Positions 1-4,876 of a stretch of DNA of 6,205 nucleotides are shown in pieces (position 1 is the stretch's first letter; each line of letters starts with the position of its first letter). Below the pieces are notes generated by a model, which saw only the letters and a list, made by a program, of their open reading frames with translations, searched no databases and was not told the DNA's origin. This DNA is from an uncultured Acetobacteraceae bacterium. GTDB taxonomy: Bacteria > Pseudomonadota > Alphaproteobacteria > Acetobacterales > Acetobacteraceae. The stretch lies in assembly GCA_903839965.1 (NCBI GenBank), contig CAIMEK010000302.1, positions 1-6,205 of the forward strand. The letters are read 5' to 3'. The position numbers and the translations under genes were made by a program.

Positions 1-696
1 GGCGATCGCCGGCAGGGCCGGCGTGCCGCCCCGGCGCCCACGTTCCTGCCCGCCGCCGGCGATCAGCGGCACCAGCGCAGCCGAAGCGTCAGGCGCCAGC
101 AGCAGCGCGCCAGCGCCTTGCCCACCGCCCAGCTTGTGCGCGGAGATCGCCATGCTGTCCGCCCCGAGCGCGGCCAGGTCGACCTCGATCCTTCCAGCCG
201 CCTGCACGGCATCGACATGCAACAGCGCGCCGGCCGCGCGGCACAGCAGGGCCGCCTCGGCCACCGGCTGCAGCGTTCCGGTCTCGTTGTTGGCCAGCAT
301 CAGGCAGACCAGGGCCGGCCCGCCTTCCGCCAGCAGCCGGCGCAGCGCCGCCAGGTCGGCCACGCCTTCGCCGTCCACCGGCAGCACCGCGGCGCCACGG
401 GCGGCGCTGCGGATGGCGTCGTGTTCGGTCGCCCCTGCGATCAGCCGCCGGCCCGCGCCCAGCGCGTGCACCGCCAGCGCATCGGCCTCGGTGCCGCCGG
501 AAGTGAACACCAGGTCCGCCGGCTTTGCGCCGAACCGCGCCGCGATCACCTCCCGCGCCTCCTCCAGCAGGCGGCGCGCGGCCCGCCCGGCGGCGTGCAC
601 CGACGAGGGGTTGCCGCCACACTCCAGCGCCGCCAGCACCGCCGCCCGGGCCTCGGGGCGCAGCACCTCGGTGGCGTTGGCGTCGAGATAGGTCAT
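1..696 (-). CDS. Cysteine desulfurase, IscS/NifS-type (3' end beyond window)
   Basis: This is a PLP-dependent class V aminotransferase-fold enzyme that takes sulfur from L-cysteine, giving alanine and a persulfide for Fe-S cluster assembly in the cytoplasm. The visible 232 residues begin MTYLDANATEVLRP, the usual IscS/NifS N-terminus. They contain the PLP-stacking His (TEHDAI, about H92), the NNETG loop (about 136-140), HVDAVQ (D162, Q165), and the Schiff-base lysine in SAHKLGGGQG (K188). The D-to-K distance of 26 residues equals that of E. coli IscS. Near the edge GGGQERGRRGGT is the family substrate-binding segment. The active-site Cys loop lies outside the window, so NifS/IscS cannot be separated from close paralogues. 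The start is set by a GGAGG (701-705) four bases upstream. The ATG overlaps the stop of the IscR-like gene by 4 bp (ATGA), indicating translational coupling. The frame is open at position 1. Confidence 0.95.
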   Translation of the reverse strand, partial: MTYLDANATEVLRPEARAAVLAALECGGNPSSVHAAGRAARRLLEEAREVIAARFGAKPADLVFTSGGTEADALAVHALGAGRRLIAGATEHDAIRSAARGAAVLPVDGEGVADLAALRRLLAEGGPALVCLMLANNETGTLQPVAEAALLCRAAGALLHVDAVQAAGRIEVDLAALGADSMAISAHKLGGGQGAGALLLAPDASAALVPLIAGGGQERGRRGGTPALPAIA

Positions 697-1160
697 GCCC
701 CCTCCACCAGCCCGGGCAGCGCGGCCCGCCCGGCGACCCGGCCTTCGGCCACGTCGGCGAGGCTGACCCCGGACAGGAACAGCCTGACCTGCAGGCCGAG
801 TTCGGCCCACAGGTCGTGCGTGCGGCACCTCACCTGGCGGCCGTCGGCGCCGCGCATGCAGCCGGCATCACCGGTGCAGCGGGTGGCGCGGCGCGGCTTC
901 TCGACGGCATCGATGATGGCGGTCACGGTGACCTCCCGCGCCGGCCGGCTGAGCCAGTAGCCGCCGCCGGGGCCGCGGGCCGACCGCACCAGGCCGGCCC
1001 GGCGCAGCGCGGCGAACAGCTGTTCCAGGTAGTCCAGGCTCAACTGCTGGCTGGCCGCGATCTGCGCCAGGCTGACCGAGCCGCTCCGCCCGGCCGCCTC
1101 GCGGCCCGCCAGCTCGACCATCGCCATCACCGCGTAGCGAGCCCGCGAGGAAAGCTGCAT
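693..1160 (-). CDS. iscR: Rrf2/IscR-family Fe-S cluster-sensing transcriptional regulator
   Basis: This is a 155-residue Rrf2 winged-helix regulator, close in length to E. coli IscR (162). The N-terminus MQLSSRARYAVMAMVELA is typical of the family and fixes the start. Residues about 30-75 form the winged helix, with LDYLEQLFAALRRAGLV as recognition region and RGPGGGYWLSRP as wing. A cluster-ligand segment follows with C95, C101, C112 and H115 (C-x5-C-x10-C-x2-H, ending CRTHDLW). E. coli IscR has the same order of ligands (C92, C98, C104, H107) but only five residues between the second and third Cys. From the family, it should bind a [2Fe-2S] cluster and control Fe-S assembly genes. It is the first gene of the visible minus-strand operon and overlaps the cysteine desulfurase start by 4 bp. 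The assignment as IscR rather than another Rrf2 member rests on the ligand set and the partner gene. Confidence 0.92.
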   Translation of the reverse strand: MQLSSRARYAVMAMVELAGREAAGRSGSVSLAQIAASQQLSLDYLEQLFAALRRAGLVRSARGPGGGYWLSRPAREVTVTAIIDAVEKPRRATRCTGDAGCMRGADGRQVRCRTHDLWAELGLQVRLFLSGVSLADVAEGRVAGRAALPGLVEGA

Positions 1161-1361
1161 GGCGGCTATGCCGCCTGCGTCGGGCGAAGGGGAGCGTCGA
1201 CGATCGGTACGCGCTGGCGGGTCATGGCATGCAACCGCAGGTCGATGGATCGAAAGGATTCATGGCGCCGAGTCCTCCACCCTGGCCCGGGAAGTGATCG
1301 CCCTGCGCAAAAACATGAACCCCATCCGACATTTCCGTTATGAAAGTTGCGGCAGCCGACC

Positions 1362-1367
1362 TATAGT
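1362..1367 (+). promoter_or_regulatory. Possible sigma-70 -10 element TATAGT
   Basis: TATAGT at 1362-1367 is followed by a CCGCCCC run, which looks like a -10 box with a GC-rich discriminator. The best -35-like hexamer is TTATGA at 1338-1343 with an 18-bp spacer, which is weak. If used on the plus strand, transcription would begin near 1374 and leave a leader of about 375 nt before the hydrolase ATG, or make a separate RNA. The CTATAG core is palindromic, so it could in principle be read on the minus strand as well. Confidence 0.3.
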
Positions 1368-1386
1368 CCGCCCCGCTTCGATGAGG

Positions 1387-1424
1387 CGATCCCCTCCCGG
1401 AGCGATACCTGAGTGTGGGGATCG
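1387..1424 (+). other. Inverted repeat: 8-bp stem with 22-nt loop
   Basis: CGATCCCC (1387-1394) is the perfect reverse complement of GGGGATCG (1417-1424). It lies just downstream of the possible TATAGT promoter, so it would be at the 5' end of any transcript from it. The GGGGATC arm can alternatively pair with a second GATCCCC at 1509-1515. Confidence 0.35.
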
Positions 1425-1482
1425 GATTCATCAGCCACGGATAAGCATCACGGTTGAAGTTGGGAAGGGGGTAATGGCCCCG

Positions 1483-1500
1483 CACGGCATCGGTGCCGTG
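1483..1500 (+). other. Short perfect hairpin, 7-bp stem, TCGG loop
   Basis: CACGGCA (1483-1489) and TGCCGTG (1494-1500) are perfect complements around a four-base TCGG loop. No U-rich tract follows on either strand, so it is not a standard intrinsic terminator. It may be a structural element of a leader or small RNA. Confidence 0.4.
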
Positions 1501-1701
1501 TGCCGGTGGATCCCCTCGGTTATGCCTCAAGAATTCGCGTCATGCCAACTCGGGACTCGCTTCTGGCACGACGCATGGCTATCTGATGTCGGACGCCGCG
1601 GTCGGCGAGCAATCGTGTTACTGGCGGTTGATCGACTGCCGGTGGATGCGTAATTGCCCGTGCAAGCAGCGGTCGTCCGGTCGCTTCGCAAGGGTCTCAG
1701 C

Positions 1702-1719
1702 CCGGTCGTTCCCGACCGG
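1702..1719 (+). other. Short perfect hairpin in the hydrolase leader, 7-bp stem, TTCC loop
   Basis: CCGGTCG (1702-1708) pairs perfectly with CGACCGG (1713-1719) around TTCC. It ends 29 bases before the hydrolase ATG and lacks a following T run, so it is more likely a leader structure or a protein-binding palindrome than a terminator. Confidence 0.4.
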
Positions 1720-1748
1720 CGCGAACAGGAAACGGATTTCGGAACGCC

Positions 1749-2414
1749 ATGCCTGAAGTCATGTTTGCCGGCCCCGACGGCCGTCTTGAAGGTCGCTACC
1801 ATCATTCCAAGGAAGCCGGAGCACCCCTCGCCCTTCTGCTCCACCCGCATCCGTTGCACGGCGGGACCATGAACAACCGCATCACCTATACGATGTACCA
1901 GGCCTTCCAGCGCCTGGGCTTCTCGGTGATGCGCTTCAATTTCCGCGGGGTCGGCCGCAGCCAGGCCCGCTACGACGGCGGCATCGGCGAGATCGGCGAC
2001 GCCGCCGCGGCGCTCGACTGGATGCAGGCGGTCAACCCGAATTCGGGCGGCTTATGGATCGCCGGCTACTCCTTCGGCGCCTTCGTCGGCATGCAACTGC
2101 TGATGCGCCGGCCGGAAGTTTCCGGCTGGATCAGCGTCGCGCCGCCGGCCAACCACTACGATTTCGGCTTCCTGGCGCCCTGTCCGTGCGGCGGGCTCAT
2201 GCTGCACGGCGACAGCGACGAGCTGGTGCCCGAGCCCGCGGTGCGCAAGCTGGTCGACAAGCTGAACACCCAGAAGGGCGTCACCGTCGACTACCGCATC
2301 CTCGCCGGCGGCGACCACGTGTTCGCCACCCATGCCGACATCATCTCCGAGCACCTTGAGGACTACGTCCGCAAAACCATGGCCCGCCGTTCGATGGCGC
2401 TGGCCGCCGACTGA
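1749..2414 (+). CDS. Alpha/beta hydrolase (COG2945-like small hydrolase)
   Basis: This complete 221-residue cytoplasmic alpha/beta-hydrolase fold protein has no signal peptide or membrane helix. Visible motifs are the oxyanion-side HPHPLHGGTMNN (about 32-43), FNFRGVGRS (64-71), the nucleophile elbow GYSFG (S108), HGDSDELVP with the probable acid D157, and GGDHVF with catalytic H190. The Ser-Asp-His triad is therefore intact. The start MPEVMFAGPDGRLEG matches the usual N-terminus of this proteobacterial group. The ribosome-binding site is weak (GGA at 1741-1743). The substrate is unknown and I do not assign one. It stands alone on the plus strand, divergent from the iscR operon and convergent with anmK, and ends just before a strong terminator hairpin. 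Relatives near Fe-S operons are familiar to me from alphaproteobacterial genomes, but the link to Fe-S metabolism is only contextual. Confidence 0.93.
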   Translation: MPEVMFAGPDGRLEGRYHHSKEAGAPLALLLHPHPLHGGTMNNRITYTMYQAFQRLGFSVMRFNFRGVGRSQARYDGGIGEIGDAAAALDWMQAVNPNSGGLWIAGYSFGAFVGMQLLMRRPEVSGWISVAPPANHYDFGFLAPCPCGGLMLHGDSDELVPEPAVRKLVDKLNTQKGVTVDYRILAGGDHVFATHADIISEHLEDYVRKTMARRSMALAAD

Positions 2415-2426
2415 CCTGCCGCGCTG

Positions 2427-2470
2427 CAAGCGAAAGGCCCGGGAGCACCGTCTCCCGGGCCTTTCGCTTG
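2427..2470. terminator. Bidirectional intrinsic-terminator hairpin, 19-bp perfect stem
   Basis: The arm at 2427-2445 (begins CAAGCGAAAGG) is the exact reverse complement of 2452-2470, with a six-base loop CACCGT. The stem has no mismatch. It sits between the hydrolase stop (2414) and the anmK stop (2484), which converge. The outer stem ends in A/T-richer sequence (AAGCGAAA/TTTCGCTT), which supplies a short U-rich tail in each direction, although there is no long T tract beyond the stem. Confidence 0.85.
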
Positions 2471-2483
2471 TCCCAGGCGCGGC

Positions 2484-3557
2484 TCAGGCGGGTTCCGCCA
2501 GTCGTCCGCCGGGCAGCGGCCGCTGCACCCCGGTGGTGCCCGGAAAACTGAGCGGCAACCCGCGCAGCACGCGCACGGCCAGAAAGCCGAAGCATTGCGC
2601 CTCCAGCGCGTCGCCGTCCCAGCCGGCGGCCTCCACCGGCGCCACCGCGCCCAGGCGTTCGCTGAGCGCCGCCATCAGGCTGGGATTGTGCCGCCCGCCG
2701 CCGCACACCAGCCAGCGCCGCGGCGCCGCGGGCAACGGGGCGCGCGCCACCGCCTCGGCGATGAACGCCACCAGCGTGGCCGCGCCATCCACCGCCGCCA
2801 GCCCCTCGACCCCGCTCGCCGCCAGGCAGGCGCCGAAATCCAGCCGGTCAAGCGATTTCGGCATCGGCCGCGCCAGGTAGGGGTCCGCCAGCAGCCGCGC
2901 CAGCACCGCCTTGTCCACCCGCCCGTGCGCCGACAGCGCGCCGTCGCGGTCGCAGTCGCTGTTGCCGTGCCGGGCCGCCCAGTCGTCCAGCGGCCCGTTG
3001 CCCGGCCCGGTGTCGCAGGCCCGCAGCGAGTCGTCCGGCCCGATCCAGGTCACGTTGGCCACCCCGCCGATGTTCAGCACCGCCACGGGGCGGGGCAGCG
3101 GCGCCGCCAGGGCGGCATGGTACACCGGCGCCAGCGGCGCGCCCTCGCCCCCGGCCGCCACGTCGGCGGTGCGGAAATCCCACGCCACCCGTATCCCCGT
3201 CGCGCGCGCCAGCAGCGCCGCGTCGCCGATCTGCCAGGTCAGCCCCAGTTCCGGCCGGTGCAGGATGGTCTGGCCGTGCAAGCCCACGATGTCGGCCGCC
3301 AGCCCGATCGCTCGCACCGCCTCAATGTGCCGCGCGGTCAGCCGGGCCGCGACCTCCGCCACCGCGGCATCGTCGCGCGCGAGGCCGGGCGCGCGGTCGA
3401 GCAGCCCCCGCAAGTCCGCGCGCAGCGCGGCGTCGTACGGCAGGGTCAGCGACGGCCCCAGCCGCCCCACGTGCTCGCCGTCGGTCTCCAGCCACGCCGC
3501 ATCGACGCCGTCCAGCGAGGTGCCGCTCATCAGCCCGATGGCGCGCAACATTTCCAT
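2484..3557 (-). CDS. anmK: Anhydro-N-acetylmuramic acid kinase
   Basis: AnmK phosphorylates and hydrolyses 1,6-anhydro-MurNAc to MurNAc-6-phosphate in peptidoglycan recycling, in the cytoplasm. The protein is 357 residues (E. coli about 369) with an ASKHA-type fold. Motifs in order are GLMSGTSLDGVD (8-19), GLHGQTILH (92-100), LTWQIGD (106-112), WDFRTADVAAGGEGAPL (126-142), LNIGGVANVTW (161-171), CDTGPGN (181-187) with the catalytic-base Asp at D182, the same number as in characterised AnmK proteins, and VCGGGRHNP (284-292). The chosen ATG at 3557 has AGGAGG (3565-3570) seven bases upstream. A longer frame to 3617 exists, but it would place the start before this Shine-Dalgarno and adds residues atypical of the family. 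A second in-frame ATG lies two codons in. It is divergent from tyrS with 59 bp between starts. Confidence 0.96.
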   Translation of the reverse strand: MEMLRAIGLMSGTSLDGVDAAWLETDGEHVGRLGPSLTLPYDAALRADLRGLLDRAPGLARDDAAVAEVAARLTARHIEAVRAIGLAADIVGLHGQTILHRPELGLTWQIGDAALLARATGIRVAWDFRTADVAAGGEGAPLAPVYHAALAAPLPRPVAVLNIGGVANVTWIGPDDSLRACDTGPGNGPLDDWAARHGNSDCDRDGALSAHGRVDKAVLARLLADPYLARPMPKSLDRLDFGACLAASGVEGLAAVDGAATLVAFIAEAVARAPLPAAPRRWLVCGGGRHNPSLMAALSERLGAVAPVEAAGWDGDALEAQCFGFLAVRVLRGLPLSFPGTTGVQRPLPGGRLAEPA

Positions 3558-3616
3558 CCGATTCCCTCCTGTGCTAGCCCCACTGACCCCGCCCCAGGCA
3601 GCCCGGACCAGAACCA
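3558..3616. promoter_or_regulatory. Divergent anmK-tyrS intergenic region (59 bp)
   Basis: Both starts face away from this 59-bp gap, so their promoters must lie here or overlap the opposite 5' coding ends. The only clear signal is the anmK Shine-Dalgarno AGGAGG (3565-3570, minus strand). I could not identify a convincing -35/-10 pair for either gene, and the bases before the tyrS ATG (CCAGAACCA) hold no good Shine-Dalgarno. Confidence 0.5.
3565..3570 (-). promoter_or_regulatory. Ribosome binding site of anmK (AGGAGG)
   Basis: A consensus AGGAGG on the minus strand is separated by seven bases (GAATCGG) from the ATG at 3557. It decides that start over the upstream in-frame ATG at 3617, for which there is no comparable site. 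Confidence 0.85.
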
Positions 3617-4876
3617 ATGCCCAGCGCCGAATTCCTGCACGTCGCCACCGCCCGTGGCTTCGTCAACCAATGCACCGACACCCACGGCCTGCAAACCGCG
3701 CTGCAAGCGGGGATCGTTCCGGCCTATATCGGCTTCGACTGCACCGCCGACAGCTTGCATGTCGGCAGCCTGGTGCAGATCATGCTGCTGCGCCTGCTGC
3801 AGCGCTACGGCCACCGGCCCGTGGTGCTGATGGGCGGCGGCACCACGCGCATCGGCGACCCCTCCGGCAAGGACGAGTCGCGGCAATTGCTGACGGATGA
3901 ACAGATCGCCGCCAACGCGGCGGGCATCCGCCGCTGCTTCACGCCTTTTCTGACGTTTGGCGACGGCCCCACCGACGCCATCATGCCCAACAACAACGAC
4001 TGGCTCGGCGCCCTCGGCTACATCCCGCTGCTGCGCGACGTCGGCGTGCACTTCACCGTCAACCGCATGCTCACCTTCGATTCGGTGCGGCTGCGGCTGG
4101 AGCGCGAGCAGCCGCTGACCTTCCTCGAATTCAACTACATGATCCTGCAGAGCTACGATTTCCGCGAGCTCTACCGCCGCCACGGCGTGCTGATGCAGAT
4201 GGGCGGATCGGACCAGTGGGGCAACATCGTCTCCGGCGTCGACCTGGTGCGGCGCACCGAGGGCGCCCTGGTGTTCGGCCTCACCACCCCGCTGATCACC
4301 ACCTCCTCGGGCGCCAAGATGGGCAAGACCGCCCAGGGCGCGGTGTGGCTCACCGCGGACCGGCTGGCGCCGTTCGACTACTGGCAGTTCTGGCGCAACA
4401 CCGAGGATGCCGATGTCGGCCGCTTCCTTCGCCTGTTCACCGACCTGCCGCTCGAGGAGATCGCCCGGCTGGACGCGCTCGGCGGCGCCGAGATCAACGC
4501 GGCCAAGAAGCTGCTCGCCACCGAGGCGACCGCCCTGCTGCACGGCCGCGCGGCGGCGGAGCGGGCAGCCGAGGCGGCGCGGCGCACCTTCGAGGAGGGC
4601 ACGTCCGCCGAAAGCCTGCCGACAGTGATGCTGGCCGCCGCCGACGTGGGCGAAGGCGTGCCGGCGTTCCGCCTGTTCGTCCTCGCCGGCCTGGCCGCCA
4701 GCAATGGCGAGGCGCGCCGCCTGGTGCGCGGCGGCGGCGCCCGGCTGGGCGATGCGCCGGTCGCCGACGAAGGCCAGATGGTGCCGGCAGAAGCCCTGCG
4801 GACAGGAATAAAACTGTCGGTCGGGCGTAAGCTGCACCGGGTCGTGCGGCTCAGCCCTCCCGAACCGGCAGGTTGA
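3617..4876 (+). CDS. tyrS: Tyrosyl-tRNA synthetase (class Ic)
   Basis: This is a complete 419-residue TyrRS that activates tyrosine with ATP and charges tRNA-Tyr. The catalytic Rossmann domain covers about 1-220. It includes the tyrosine pocket YIGFD (37-41), the HIGH-like motif HVGSL (48-52), GDPSGK (80-85), the YMILQSYDF helix (174-182) and GGSDQWGN (197-204). The KMSKS loop is KMGKT (234-238), a variant common in bacterial TyrRS. An anticodon-binding helical domain follows, then a C-terminal S4-like RNA-binding domain (about 349-412; LFVLAGLAASNGEARRLVRGGG). Length and layout match the housekeeping bacterial enzyme. The start MPSAEFLHVATARGFVNQCTD is the typical N-terminus, although the upstream Shine-Dalgarno is poor. 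The last 26 bp overlap the convergent terminase-esterase frame, and no terminator hairpin is visible after the stop. Confidence 0.97.
   Translation: MPSAEFLHVATARGFVNQCTDTHGLQTALQAGIVPAYIGFDCTADSLHVGSLVQIMLLRLLQRYGHRPVVLMGGGTTRIGDPSGKDESRQLLTDEQIAANAAGIRRCFTPFLTFGDGPTDAIMPNNNDWLGALGYIPLLRDVGVHFTVNRMLTFDSVRLRLEREQPLTFLEFNYMILQSYDFRELYRRHGVLMQMGGSDQWGNIVSGVDLVRRTEGALVFGLTTPLITTSSGAKMGKTAQGAVWLTADRLAPFDYWQFWRNTEDADVGRFLRLFTDLPLEEIARLDALGGAEINAAKKLLATEATALLHGRAAAERAAEAARRTFEEGTSAESLPTVMLAAADVGEGVPAFRLFVLAGLAASNGEARRLVRGGGARLGDAPVADEGQMVPAEALRTGIKLSVGRKLHRVVRLSPPEPAG

Larger units (their letters stand above)
1161..1748. other. 588-bp intergenic region between divergent iscR and hydrolase genes; no convincing gene
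   Basis: I find no recognisable protein on either strand. The open frames here (for example plus 1159-1653 and minus 1222-1530) give arginine/proline-rich translations with no family resemblance. Composition falls to about 60% GC by hand count over 1261-1620, against more than 70% in the flanking genes, as expected for non-coding DNA. No tRNA T-arm, SRP RNA, RNase P or tmRNA signature was seen. The region contains a TATAGT element at 1362-1367, a 9-base direct repeat (GATCCCCTC at 1388 and 1509), and three short stem-loops listed separately. It must hold the promoters of both the Fe-S operon (minus) and the hydrolase (plus). Confidence 0.7.

Noticed and set aside
1159..1653. 164-codon open frame on the plus strand overlapping the iscR start
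   Set aside because: Translation resembles no family, composition is that of non-coding DNA, there is no ribosome-binding site, and it overlaps the well-supported iscR start.
1628..1656. TTGATC-17 bp-TAATTG as a hydrolase promoter
   Set aside because: The -10 candidate lacks the conserved final T and matches consensus poorly.
1374..1748. Known ncRNA or riboswitch (6S, SRP, RNase P, tmRNA, TPP, glycine, fluoride)
   Set aside because: None of the conserved sequence signatures I can recall for these classes is present.
3558..3617. Longer anmK start at 3617
   Set aside because: It would lie upstream of the consensus AGGAGG that serves the ATG at 3557, and the extra 20 residues do not fit the family N-terminus.
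2595..3830. 411-codon plus-strand open frame across anmK
   Set aside because: Arg/Pro/Gln-rich shadow frame antisense to anmK, whose motifs are unambiguous.
4801..4818. GACAG...CTGTC inverted repeat near the tyrS 3' end as a terminator of the minus-strand gene
   Set aside because: Only a 5-bp stem, inside the tyrS coding sequence; likely chance.
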